Notes under the pieces: model-generated
The model's input: only the letters and a program-made list of their open reading frames with translations
What the model was told of the DNA's origin: nothing
The model's database searches: none
Shown: in pieces, positions 31,565-39,853 of the stretch
Layout: each line of letters starts with the position of its first letter
Position numbering within the stretch: position 1 is the first letter of the stretch
From: SUG1106 sp051883095
GTDB taxonomy: Bacteria; Bacillota; Clostridia; Peptostreptococcales; Anaerovoracaceae
Assembly: GCA_051883095.1 (NCBI GenBank)
Contig: JBJETB010000069.1
Span: forward strand, 1 to 42,780
Direction of reading: 5' to 3'
Length of the DNA stretch: 42,780 nucleotides
Program-made: the position numbers and the translations under genes

Positions 31565-32455
31565 ATGGAACTTTTAAAAGGAAAACCCGCTGCGGATAAA
31601 ATAAATGAGCGTACTGCCGCTATGGCGCAGGAACTGCTGTCTAAGGACATCGTGCCTACTCTGGCTATTCTGAGAGTGGGAAGCAATCCCAGCGATATAG
31701 CATACGAGGAAAATGCAGTTAAAAAGGCAAAGAGCCTTGGCATACATGTAGAGAAATATATTATGGATATCAAGTCGGATGAGTCAGACGTGCTTGATGT
31801 GCTGAAGATTATCAATGACGATGAAAACATTCACGGTGTCCTCATGTTCAGACCGCTGCCTAAGAGCATGGACGAGGAAAGGGTGAGAAATCATCTGTCA
31901 CCGGCTAAAGATGTGGACGGTATTACTGATGCAGCCTTAGGCGGTTTATTTACAGGTAATATGAGAGGATTTCCTCCTTGTACTGCAGAGGCTGCCATGA
32001 CCATACTGAAGTTTTACGGCATTGAGCTCGCCGGCAAAAAGGCGGTGGTTATAGGCAGGAGTCTGGTTGTAGGAAAGCCTGTTGCCATGATGCTGATGGC
32101 CGAAAACGCCACTGTGACAGTCTGTCACAGCAGAACCCCTAAGGAAGACCTTCAGGCAGCCTGTCTTGATGCGGATATAATAATCTGTGCGACAGGAAAA
32201 TTGAATACTCTTACAGAAGACTGTGTAAACGGAAAACAGGTTGTCATCGATGTGGGTATCAATTTCGATGAAGAGGGCAAGATGTGCGGCGACGCTGACT
32301 TCGAAGCAGTCAAGGAAAAGGTAAAGGCCATCACTCCGGTTCCCGGCGGCGTCGGCGGTGTTACAACTGCTCTGCTGATGCATCATACTGTTGCAGCGGC
32401 AAAAGCAAGTCATAACGCATATCAAGTACAAAAATCATCTGCAACTTCAGGTTGA
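31565..32455 (+). CDS. folD: FolD-family methylene-THF dehydrogenase (variant active site)
   Basis: The 296-residue protein aligns with FolD along its whole length: ILRVGSNPSDIAY, KDVDGITD, GFPPCTAEAAMTILKFYGI, the NAD(P) motif VVIGRSLVVGKPVAMML, CHSRT, and TPVPGGVGGVTTALLMHHTV. Two residues central to the bifunctional enzyme are changed: the Lys four residues after Tyr47 is Ala51, and the usual VQLPLP reads MFRPLP (Gln to Phe95). The DVDG Asp is kept. Similar variants occur in other Clostridia as I recall, perhaps dehydrogenase-only with cyclohydrolase supplied elsewhere. The start is set by AAGGAG; upstream in-frame ATG 31524 or 31517 are less likely. Confidence 0.88.
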   Translation: MELLKGKPAADKINERTAAMAQELLSKDIVPTLAILRVGSNPSDIAYEENAVKKAKSLGIHVEKYIMDIKSDESDVLDVLKIINDDENIHGVLMFRPLPKSMDEERVRNHLSPAKDVDGITDAALGGLFTGNMRGFPPCTAEAAMTILKFYGIELAGKKAVVIGRSLVVGKPVAMMLMAENATVTVCHSRTPKEDLQAACLDADIIICATGKLNTLTEDCVNGKQVVIDVGINFDEEGKMCGDADFEAVKEKVKAITPVPGGVGGVTTALLMHHTVAAAKASHNAYQVQKSSATSG

Positions 32456-32496
32456 CAGTTTTCCAACATACATTGGTGGACTGCAAAGCTTCCATT

Positions 32497-32506
32497 ATGG
32501 TATACT
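32497..32506 (+). promoter_or_regulatory. Extended -10 promoter of the membrane XRE gene
   Basis: TATACT (32501-32506) is preceded by an extended TGG. No good -35 is seen; the spacing to the gene start is 31 bases. Confidence 0.45.
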
Positions 32507-32536
32507 TGTTCCAGATAAAAGACAGGAGGAACATGC

Positions 32537-33241
32537 ATGAATACTGATGTGAATTTCAGTGAGAGTCTGTCAAAGTACAGAAAAGCCGCAGGGATTTCTC
32601 AGGAAAAGCTGGCGGATATGCTGGGCGTTTCACGCCAGGCGGTATCCAAATGGGAGACAGGCGATACTCAGCCGGAAATGGCAAATCTTCTGGCAATCTG
32701 CAAAATACTCAAAGTAACCCCTGATGAACTTCTGGGATATGAGAGTACAGAACGTGACGAAAAGGTTAGCGAGGGAAAAGATATTTGGAAGAATAAGAAG
32801 GCTGCAGTGGCTTTTATTGCTGTTCTTATGGCTTTAATTCTGCTGATTACAGGAATAAGAAGCCTTAAAACGATGAATAGCAGCCAGCCGAGTCCTCTGG
32901 AAGGCAGGGACAGGCTGGAGATCACAGGCTTTGATTATGAGTTTACAGGTAGCAGCGAAGGAAATCTCATACTTACCTTTGTACCTGGACTTTCTTCGGA
33001 GAAATTAAAATATGAGGTAGTCCGGACGGATGGATCCGGTAATACTGAAGTATTTGATGCAGATTATAAAGAGGGTGTGTGCACATGCAGCGTAAGGACC
33101 ATACCTTATGAAAAAGTGACCTTCACCGCGAAAATCAGCGATGGAGACATAACCTTGAGCCAGGCGCTTTTTTCTGTGACTGATGAAGGTGACAACTTCT
33201 ATACCCATGAGGAACTGTGGAACAGCAATAAAAGCAGTTGA
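32537..33241 (+). CDS. Membrane-anchored XRE-family regulator
   Basis: This 234-residue protein has an N-terminal XRE HTH (about residues 9-64: YRKAAGISQEKLADMLGVSRQ, in part ISQEKLADMLGVSRQAVSKWE), a charged linker, one transmembrane helix (about 91-108, AVAFIAVLMALILLITGI) and an extracytoplasmic beta-rich domain of about 120 residues. This layout suggests a one-component sensor that reads an external signal with the DNA-binding part inside. The outer domain is not recognisable. It stands alone behind its own promoter; a target is not evident, though the CaCA antiporter gene is next. Confidence 0.85.
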   Translation: MNTDVNFSESLSKYRKAAGISQEKLADMLGVSRQAVSKWETGDTQPEMANLLAICKILKVTPDELLGYESTERDEKVSEGKDIWKNKKAAVAFIAVLMALILLITGIRSLKTMNSSQPSPLEGRDRLEITGFDYEFTGSSEGNLILTFVPGLSSEKLKYEVVRTDGSGNTEVFDADYKEGVCTCSVRTIPYEKVTFTAKISDGDITLSQALFSVTDEGDNFYTHEELWNSNKSS

Positions 33242-33266
33242 TTTTACATTATACATATGCTAGAAT
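33238..33266 (+). promoter_or_regulatory. Sigma-A promoter of the CaCA antiporter gene
   Basis: TTGATT (33238-33243), a 17-base spacer and TAGAAT (33261-33266) with an extended TGC. It overlaps the stop codon of the preceding gene. Confidence 0.7.
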
Positions 33267-33291
33267 GATAACGCTTGAGGGAGTATGGTAC

Positions 33292-33322
33292 TGTGTATGT
33301 CTGCGGACATACACGGTTTTTT
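33292..33322 (+). terminator. Leader terminator (attenuator) before the CaCA gene
   Basis: TGTGTATGTC (33292-33301) pairs with GACATACACG (33306-33315) around four bases and is followed by a T tract. It begins only about 20 bases after the expected transcription start and ends 45 bases before the ATG, so it lies in the 5' leader of the antiporter gene. Confidence 0.7.
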
Positions 33323-33366
33323 TGCGTAAATGCTATAAGAAATCAGTTCTGAACGGAGGCAGTTTA

Positions 33367-34389
33367 ATGGAGACTTTTTTGATGTATTTACTGTTCGCAA
33401 TCGGCATTGTTCTTATCGTCAGAGGAGGCGACTGGTTTGTTGACGGAGCCGCATGGCTGGCGGAAGTAACAGGTATACCTAAATTCATAGTCGGTGCGAC
33501 GATTATCAGTATTGCAACAACTTTACCTGAAATTATAGTATCATCTATGGCGGCAATGGAAGGCCACAAAATACTGATATCAGGCATAGGAAATTACATT
33601 GTTGAGTCTCAGGAAAAGGTTGGAATGGCCATAGGTAACGGCATAGGCTCTGTTATCTGCAACACCGCTCTCGTCATGGCAATCAGCCTTATTTTCCTTC
33701 CGATAAAAATCGAGAGAAAAGATTTTGTACCTAAGGCATTATTACTTATCTGTTCCGTCATGGCGCTGTTTCTTCTTTCATTAAATGGAGCCCTTACTGT
33801 TTCAGGCGCAGTGGTTCTGCTTGTGATTTTAGCAGTTTACATTTTTGAAAACATAAAAAGTGCAAGGAACAATATTTCCAACTGCGATGAGGAGCCTGTA
33901 AAAGCTGACAGAAGATCTGTTGCAAGGCATTTGATGCTCATTGTTGTAGGTGCCGCCTGCATAGTGCTGGGTTCCAGACTTCTTGTGGACAACGGGGGAG
34001 AAATAGCGAGAAACTGGGGAGTGTCAGAAGCAATTATCGGTGTTACCATAGTTGCTATCGGAACTTCACTTCCTGAACTTGTGACCGCTGTTGCGGCTGT
34101 GGTGAAGAGGCATCCGTCCATGTCCATAGGAAATGTAATAGGCGCCAACATAATAGACACCACTCTTATTCTGTCAGTGTGTTCATTTATTTATGGGGGC
34201 AATCTTCCGGTTTCAGTGCAGAACATACATCTTGACTTCCCGGTTGCAATTTTAGTTTCGCTTATTGCAGTTGTTCCGACGATTATTCAGAAAAAATTCA
34301 GCCGCTGGCAGGGTATTGTAATGGTTGTAATTTACATTGCCTACCTCATCATGGTAACTACAGAGCCTGAATGGATTTTTGGCTATTGA
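33367..34389 (+). CDS. Calcium/sodium antiporter (CaCA family)
   Basis: This 340-residue membrane protein has ten to eleven helices and two alpha-repeats: VGATIISIATTLPEIIVSSMAA near residue 45 and ATGTSLPELVTAV-like IGVTIVAIGTSLPELVTAVAA near residue 220, each with a conserved Glu for ion binding. It resembles the YrbG-type bacterial Ca2+ (or K+-dependent) Na+ exchangers. The start is set by GGAGG 9 bases upstream of the ATG; the open frame extends further upstream but crosses the leader terminator. The short attenuated leader suggests control by ion level or another signal. Confidence 0.9.
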   Translation: METFLMYLLFAIGIVLIVRGGDWFVDGAAWLAEVTGIPKFIVGATIISIATTLPEIIVSSMAAMEGHKILISGIGNYIVESQEKVGMAIGNGIGSVICNTALVMAISLIFLPIKIERKDFVPKALLLICSVMALFLLSLNGALTVSGAVVLLVILAVYIFENIKSARNNISNCDEEPVKADRRSVARHLMLIVVGAACIVLGSRLLVDNGGEIARNWGVSEAIIGVTIVAIGTSLPELVTAVAAVVKRHPSMSIGNVIGANIIDTTLILSVCSFIYGGNLPVSVQNIHLDFPVAILVSLIAVVPTIIQKKFSRWQGIVMVVIYIAYLIMVTTEPEWIFGY

Positions 34390-34413
34390 CAATTACACAT
34401 AATATGAGATAAT
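34386..34413 (+). promoter_or_regulatory. Possible promoter of the gtrA-tetR-catabolic operon
   Basis: TTGACA (34386-34391), a 16-base spacer and GATAAT (34408-34413) with TGA before the -10. The start point would lie inside the terminator hairpin that follows, which makes the site puzzling. Confidence 0.45.
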
Positions 34414-34452
34414 TGTACCAGAGTGTAATTTTGTACTCTGGTACATTTTTTT
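34414..34452 (+). terminator. Intrinsic terminator after the CaCA gene
   Basis: TGTACCAGAGT (34414-34424) and ACTCTGGTACA (34435-34445) form a perfect stem followed by seven T residues. Confidence 0.88.
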
Positions 34453-34496
34453 ATGTCGGAGTACATCAACCAGCAGACAAGACAAGGAGACTATCC

Positions 34497-34961
34497 ATGA
34501 ACGAACAACAGAACACTCCTGACCATAAACTCAGCAAAAAAGAAAACACCATGCAGGTGATAAAATTCGCCTTGTTTTCCGTGTCGGCAGGAATTATCCA
34601 GACCCTTTCCTTCACACTGTTGAACGAGATTTTCAAGTGGCCATACACGCCATGTTACCTCATAGCACTTACTCTTTCGGTGCTGTGGAACTTTACCCTA
34701 AACAGAGAATTCACCTTTAAGTCGGCAAATAATGTGCCTGTGGCCATGGCCAAGGTAGCAGCATTTTACTGCGTGTTCACACCGCTTTCCACCTGGTGGG
34801 GTGCGGCACTTACAGGCGCAGGATGGAACGAATATATCGTGCTTTTCGGAACTATGGCTGTTAATCTGACCACTGAATTCCTCTACGACAGATTCTTTGT
34901 TTTCAGAGGCACCATGAATACCAACAAGCGTGCACAGAAGGAAAGAGATAAGGAGGCATAG
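34497..34961 (+). CDS. GtrA-like membrane protein
   Basis: This 154-residue protein has four hydrophobic segments and the GtrA signature: VIKFALFSVSAGIIQTLSF, SVLWNFTLNREFTFKS near residue 75, and FLYDRFFVFRG near the end. GtrA-type proteins are thought to flip lipid-linked sugars or otherwise act in cell-surface polysaccharide synthesis. The start is set by AAGGAG about 7 bases before the ATG. It ends one base before the TetR gene, so the two are cotranscribed, though no glycosyltransferase gene is near. Confidence 0.85.
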   Translation: MNEQQNTPDHKLSKKENTMQVIKFALFSVSAGIIQTLSFTLLNEIFKWPYTPCYLIALTLSVLWNFTLNREFTFKSANNVPVAMAKVAAFYCVFTPLSTWWGAALTGAGWNEYIVLFGTMAVNLTTEFLYDRFFVFRGTMNTNKRAQKERDKEA

Positions 34962-34962
34962 A

Positions 34963-35514
34963 ATGCAGCCCGAGAGAAATATGTCCAAAAAAGAAAAAAG
35001 CCGCATGAAGATCATGCACGCGGCAAAGGGACTATTTGAAAAGTACGGAATCGACGATGTCACCTTTACGCAGATAGCAAAGGAAGCAGATGTATGCAGA
35101 ACCACGGTTTTTAACCATTTTGCCGGTACGAAAGAGCTGCTTCTGGCTATTTTTGCCCAGGAGACAGAGGACCTGAAGGAGTATGCAGAGAACACAGGCC
35201 TTGTGGGAATGCCGCTGATTTTTGCGCTGTTCGACAGGCTTATCGAGGACACTGCCAATTACCCGACTCTTTCCATGAGACTAATAACCAATGCCATAAT
35301 GAGCCGTGATGAAGGAAACCCTGTTGCTTTGATTGAGGATATGGTGAGAAGCAGTCTGACTGCAGAAGCCCCGGAAGATACAGAACTAAAGGTAATATCA
35401 ATAACGGGTGCATATTACGGATTAATAAATCACTATCACATTAACAAGCTTAATTTCCAGGCGGAAACCATGAAATCTGAGTTCCGCCGTATTATGGACG
35501 AGATTATAAAATAA
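34963..35514 (+). CDS. TetR-family transcriptional regulator
   Basis: This 183-residue protein has a TetR helix-turn-helix at about residues 15-60 (AKGLFEKYGIDDVTFTQIAKEAD in part, then CRTTVFNHFAGTKELLL) and a helical ligand-binding domain. Its ribosome site AAGGAGG lies inside the end of gtrA. It is followed at 14 bases by an aminotransferase gene and a run of sugar-type enzymes, so it is a good candidate for the local regulator, with a pathway compound as ligand. I do not find a clear paired operator nearby. Confidence 0.9.
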   Translation: MQPERNMSKKEKSRMKIMHAAKGLFEKYGIDDVTFTQIAKEADVCRTTVFNHFAGTKELLLAIFAQETEDLKEYAENTGLVGMPLIFALFDRLIEDTANYPTLSMRLITNAIMSRDEGNPVALIEDMVRSSLTAEAPEDTELKVISITGAYYGLINHYHINKLNFQAETMKSEFRRIMDEIIK

Positions 35515-35528
35515 GGAGGACAAAGACT

Positions 35529-37025
35529 ATGAACAATTGCGGAATTTCAAGATGGGATGACCCGAAGGAGATAAATGCCAGACTTAAAGCTCTTACCGAT
35601 CAGCCGATCTGGGAAGTAAATGATGACTATTACGAAAACGAAGTTTTAAAATATTATGATGAAAAATGCACTAAGTCGAAGGCAATATATGAGGAAGCCA
35701 AGAACTACATACCCGGCGGCGTACAGCACAACCTGGCCTTCAACAAGCCTTTCCCTGTGGCCTTTGAGAAGGCAGAGGGTGCATACCTATACGACAAGGA
35801 CGGCAATCAGTATATCGACTTCCTTCAGGCAGGCGGACCTACAATTCTGGGGAGCAATTACGAACCTGTGCGCAAGGCGGTAGAAGAGCTTCTGGAAACC
35901 TGCGGCCCTGTGACAGGACTTCTTCATGAGGCAGAGCTTCTGATAGCCAAGGAAATAAACAAGCATATGCCTAATGTGGAAATGTTCAGAATGCTTGGCA
36001 GCGGCACCGAATCCGTAATGGCGGCTCTGAGAATTGCAAGAATCGCTACAGGCCACAAACGGATAATTAAAATAGGCGGCGCATACCACGGATGGAGCGA
36101 TCAGATGGTTTACGGCCTCAAGATTCCGGGAAGCCGTGCACTCCTTGAATCCCATGGCATTCCGGGAGGCGCCTATGCCAAAACCGACGAAGTAAGACCT
36201 AACGACCTCAACATGCTGGAAAGCATGCTCAGAAAGAATAAATTAAAAGGCGGTACAGCAGCTGTAATTGTAGAACCTGTAGGACCGGAAAGCGGCACCA
36301 GACCTGTATCAAAAGACTACAACAAGGGTGTAAGAGAGCTTTGTGACAGGTACGGCGCGCTGATGATATTCGATGAGGTTGTAACAGGATTCCGTGTAGG
36401 TCTGGGTGGAGCTCAGGAATATTTCGATGTGGTTCCTGACCTTACTATCTTTGGTAAGATAGTTGCAGGCGGCTATCCTTCGGCAGGCGGCGTAGGCGGC
36501 AAGAAAGAGTATGCACAGCTTATGGCGGCAGGCCTGGCAACAGGAAAACATAGGGCATACGTAGGTGGCACTCTGGCGGCAAATCCGCTTTCCGCACTGG
36601 CGGGATATACCGCAATTAAGGAAATCGCCCGCACCAATGCCTGTGAAATTGCAGGAAGAGCAGGAGACAGACTTTGTGACGGCCTAAAGGAGCTCATCGA
36701 AAGATATGGACTGCCTTTTGTGGCATATAACCAGGGCAGCATTGTCCACCTTGAATGTACGGGAGCCATGAGCTATGACTTCTCATCACACTCCTTCGTC
36801 AAGTCAGCGCTGAGCATTCTGAAAAAGAAAGAGATGATTTATGAGAGAAAGGATTCCATGGAGAGAATGGGCGCAGCCTATATGGCCAACGGCATCGTGA
36901 CCCTGGCAGGCAGCAGACTTTACACTTCCATGGCAGATACAGATGAAATCATTGACGAAGCACTCAACAGATTTGAACACGTCTTCAAGCAGGTTGTAAA
37001 AACAGAAAAGTGTGCAGGCAGATAG
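35529..37025 (+). CDS. Class III PLP-dependent aminotransferase (GSA-aminomutase-like)
   Basis: This 498-residue enzyme resembles class III aminotransferases near glutamate-1-semialdehyde aminomutase: NYIPGGVQHNLAF near the N-terminus, GSGTESVMAALRIARIATG, the PLP-contacting FDEVVTGFRVG, and the Schiff-base Lys in TIFGKIVAGGYPSAG near residue 310. An extra N-terminal segment of about 50 residues precedes the core. No other heme-synthesis gene is near. Followed by a sugar-type kinase, an aldolase and a phosphatase, it probably transfers the amino group of an amino sugar or amino alcohol, or makes one. Its substrate is unknown. Confidence 0.87.
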   Translation: MNNCGISRWDDPKEINARLKALTDQPIWEVNDDYYENEVLKYYDEKCTKSKAIYEEAKNYIPGGVQHNLAFNKPFPVAFEKAEGAYLYDKDGNQYIDFLQAGGPTILGSNYEPVRKAVEELLETCGPVTGLLHEAELLIAKEINKHMPNVEMFRMLGSGTESVMAALRIARIATGHKRIIKIGGAYHGWSDQMVYGLKIPGSRALLESHGIPGGAYAKTDEVRPNDLNMLESMLRKNKLKGGTAAVIVEPVGPESGTRPVSKDYNKGVRELCDRYGALMIFDEVVTGFRVGLGGAQEYFDVVPDLTIFGKIVAGGYPSAGGVGGKKEYAQLMAAGLATGKHRAYVGGTLAANPLSALAGYTAIKEIARTNACEIAGRAGDRLCDGLKELIERYGLPFVAYNQGSIVHLECTGAMSYDFSSHSFVKSALSILKKKEMIYERKDSMERMGAAYMANGIVTLAGSRLYTSMADTDEIIDEALNRFEHVFKQVVKTEKCAGR

Positions 37026-37039
37026 ATCAGGAGGCACCT

Positions 37040-38575
37040 ATGGCAAAATATATAATGGCTCACGACATGGGCACAAGCTCCGACAAAGCGGTACTGGTGG
37101 ATTTCGGTGGAAACATAATCGCTACAGCGGTGGAGCCTTACCCGACATTTTACCCAAACCCGGCATGGGTTGAGCAGAATCCGGAGGATTACTGGCAGGC
37201 AGTGTGCAAGGCCAGCAGCAGAATTATAAATGAAAACGGCATCAATGCAGAAGATGTGAAGGGCGTGGTATTTTCCACTCAGGCTCAGGGAATCATTCCT
37301 GTGGACGAGTCGGGAAAGGTCCTTTACAACAACATCACCTGGGTAGATGGCAGAGCCGAAAAACAGGCTCAGAGCATCATGAAAAAGCTGGGCGGAAAGA
37401 AGATTTTTACCCTTGCTGCAGGAACACCGATTATGGGCAAGGACTGCATTCCAAAAATCGTATGGCTCAAGGAAGAACGGCCTGACATCTACAGACAGAC
37501 CTACAGAATCCTCGACGTAAACGGTTATCTGAAATATAAATGTACAGGAAAGATGGTAACTGAGCTCTCCGGAGCCTCATCCTACGGCCTGGATCTTAAG
37601 AAGAAGGAATGGCTTGGAGTGATGAAGCTTACCGGCGTGGATATGGAAAAACTGCCACCTTTGGTGTGCAGTACAGACATAGTAGGGGGACTGCTTCCTG
37701 AAGCGGCACAGGCCATGGCATTGCGCCCTGAAACTCCCGTCTTTGGCGGTTGTGACGATGTACAGGCTGCAGCTGTTGGCTCTGGAATGTGCGGAGATGG
37801 AGATCTGCATATTTATTTAGGAACATCGGCCTGGGTTGCAGCAGCCAGCAGAACGGCAGACAAGTTTATGCACGGTGCGGCGGCAATTCAGAGTGCTGAC
37901 AGAGAGATGAACCTCATCGCGGGCATTACAGAATCAGCAGGAGCCAACATACAGTGGCTATGCGATGAATTCTTTTCCAGAGAAAAGGAAGAATACGGCG
38001 ACGGTATATATCAGTATATGGATGATGTAATCAGAACAATTCCTCCGGGAAGTGACCATCTGGTATGCACACCTTGGATGCTTGGAGAACGCTGTCCTGT
38101 GTCGTCTACAACTACCAGAGCCACACTTTTTAATATCAATATGGTTCATACCAGAGAGCACCTGATGAGAGCCGTTTATGAGGGCATAGGATATAACCTG
38201 AGATGGATTCTTGAGAACTACAAACAGGATTATGGCTTTACATGTGACAATTTCAGAATAATCGGAGGCGGAGCACTGGATGACGGATGGATGCAGATAA
38301 TTGCAGACATAACAGGCAAACATTTCGCTGTAGTTAAGGATCCGAGAAACGCAGGGGCGGTAGGAGTCGCCGTGGTTGCACTCATAGGTCTGGGTGAGCT
38401 GCCTGGGTTCGAAGCTGCCAAGGATTTTGTACAGATAGAGAAGAGGTATAAACCGAATCCGGAAAACAAAGCTATATATGACGATTTATTCGAGGATTAT
38501 AAGAACATTTACAAATCTCTGGAAAAAGCGTATATTATAGCTAACGGACGAAGATTTACAGGGGAGGAACAGTAA
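37040..38575 (+). CDS. FGGY-family carbohydrate kinase (xylulokinase-like)
   Basis: This 511-residue kinase has the two actin-like domains of FGGY enzymes: HDMGTSSDKAVLVDF phosphate loop at residues 7-21, TWVDGRAEKQA near 105, catalytic Asp in GGCDDVQAAAVGSG near 240, the second phosphate motif YLGTSAWVAA near 262, and RIIGGGALDDGWMQIIAD near 408. It should phosphorylate a polyol or ketose with ATP. AGGAGG lies 5 to 6 bases before this ATG; the frame upstream to 37010 overlaps the aminotransferase gene. It shares one base with the aldolase gene, so expression is coupled. Confidence 0.9.
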   Translation: MAKYIMAHDMGTSSDKAVLVDFGGNIIATAVEPYPTFYPNPAWVEQNPEDYWQAVCKASSRIINENGINAEDVKGVVFSTQAQGIIPVDESGKVLYNNITWVDGRAEKQAQSIMKKLGGKKIFTLAAGTPIMGKDCIPKIVWLKEERPDIYRQTYRILDVNGYLKYKCTGKMVTELSGASSYGLDLKKKEWLGVMKLTGVDMEKLPPLVCSTDIVGGLLPEAAQAMALRPETPVFGGCDDVQAAAVGSGMCGDGDLHIYLGTSAWVAAASRTADKFMHGAAAIQSADREMNLIAGITESAGANIQWLCDEFFSREKEEYGDGIYQYMDDVIRTIPPGSDHLVCTPWMLGERCPVSSTTTRATLFNINMVHTREHLMRAVYEGIGYNLRWILENYKQDYGFTCDNFRIIGGGALDDGWMQIIADITGKHFAVVKDPRNAGAVGVAVVALIGLGELPGFEAAKDFVQIEKRYKPNPENKAIYDDLFEDYKNIYKSLEKAYIIANGRRFTGEEQ

Positions 38576-39834
38576 TGCAGAATGCATATTACGAACTTTT
38601 AAAAAAATACGCAAAGATGATGACTGAACAGGAATATCCTGTTGGAGAGGCGGCCAAGCTCCTGGTTGAGACTGCAGAGGGTGTCTATGCAACAAAGGAC
38701 GGAGCAGACCTTTCAGAACTTAAAGAAGAAGATGTGGAAAAGCTTGCTGTAGAGCATCTGCCTCTGGCACGTAAGGGAATGAGCGCCATGGTGTTTTCAC
38801 AGACCCCATATTGCCAGGAATGTCTCCGTGATGCAAGACCTTTTAAGGCATCCCTTGACGATATGGCACAGATAATAGGGCCTGCAGCATATATAGCCGA
38901 CGGACGCAGTTCCAATGATAAAGCAGGTAAATCTATGGCGAAGGCATTTAAGAAGAGCACCGGAGCAATGGTGCTTCGCGGTGTGGATAAAGACGGAAAC
39001 GGCATAGGCTACACTATAACAGGAGGCAGAACTCCTTACGAAGCTGTTGTCGGTATGACCGTTCTGGAAAAGTCAGCTGAGATAACCGTTCTGGCAGACA
39101 GAATTGGAGGAGCCAAGGAGATAAACAAGTTTGAGGCCCAGCTGATGCATAAAATATATCAGAAAAAGTACTCAAAGGCGGAGGCAGGTGTAAAGAAAAA
39201 CGAAGCGGTGTCAGGAAAGACAGAGCCGCCGGCACAGCCATGCACTTCTGATAATACAGAGGTTAAATGCGAAACACACGAATGGGAGCTGAGAGAGAAG
39301 CTTTGCGAGTACGGCAAAAAGCTTGTTGCGACAGGCCTTGTACAGGGAACCTGGGGCAACCTTTCCATCAGACTTGATGACACATACATGCTGGTAACAC
39401 CTTCAGGTCTTGACTATACAAGGCTGACACCGGCAGATATGGTCAAAGTAAACATCGGTACTCTCGAATACGAGGGCAGCCTGAAACCCACATCGGAAAA
39501 AGGTCTTCATGCAGAGGTGTATAAACAGCGACCTGATGCAGGAGCTGTAATCCATACACATTCTAAATATTGCTGCGTATTCGCGGCAGCGGAAAAGGAT
39601 ATGCCTGTTACAGATCATGAGATGCAGAAGATATTCGGAAGCCAGGTTAATCTGGCTGCATATGCACTTCCGGGGACAAAAAAACTTATGGCAAACACAG
39701 TAAAGGCTCTTGGACAGAACTCTGGCTGCATTATGAGCCATCACGGTATGGCGGCCTGCGGAGCAGACATTGAAACCGCTTTTGATAACTGTGTCAAGCT
39801 GGAAGAGTGCGGCAGGATGGCACTGGGAATATAG
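38575..39834 (+). CDS. Two-domain class II aldolase/adducin-family protein
   Basis: The 419-residue protein has a complete class II aldolase domain at its C-terminus (about 232-419): TGLVQGTWGNLSIR, VTPSGLDYTRLTPADMV, KGLHAEVYKQRPDAGAVIHTHS with metal-binding His, and MSHHGMAACG with the last His. This domain matches fuculose/rhamnulose phosphate aldolases. The first 200 residues look like a second, degenerate copy (TPYCQECLRDARPFKASLDDMAQIIG in parts, then KKSTGAMVLRGVDKDGNGIGY) in which the metal-binding HTHS histidines are absent. Normal members have about 210 residues. It should split a phosphorylated sugar made by the kinase. Confidence 0.85.
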   Translation: MQNAYYELLKKYAKMMTEQEYPVGEAAKLLVETAEGVYATKDGADLSELKEEDVEKLAVEHLPLARKGMSAMVFSQTPYCQECLRDARPFKASLDDMAQIIGPAAYIADGRSSNDKAGKSMAKAFKKSTGAMVLRGVDKDGNGIGYTITGGRTPYEAVVGMTVLEKSAEITVLADRIGGAKEINKFEAQLMHKIYQKKYSKAEAGVKKNEAVSGKTEPPAQPCTSDNTEVKCETHEWELREKLCEYGKKLVATGLVQGTWGNLSIRLDDTYMLVTPSGLDYTRLTPADMVKVNIGTLEYEGSLKPTSEKGLHAEVYKQRPDAGAVIHTHSKYCCVFAAAEKDMPVTDHEMQKIFGSQVNLAAYALPGTKKLMANTVKALGQNSGCIMSHHGMAACGADIETAFDNCVKLEECGRMALGI

Positions 39835-39853
39835 GTAACAGGTGGTGAAGATA

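Noticed and set aside
31213..31830. 205-codon reverse open frame across the permease and folD
   Set aside because: It spans two well-supported forward genes and lacks a ribosome site.
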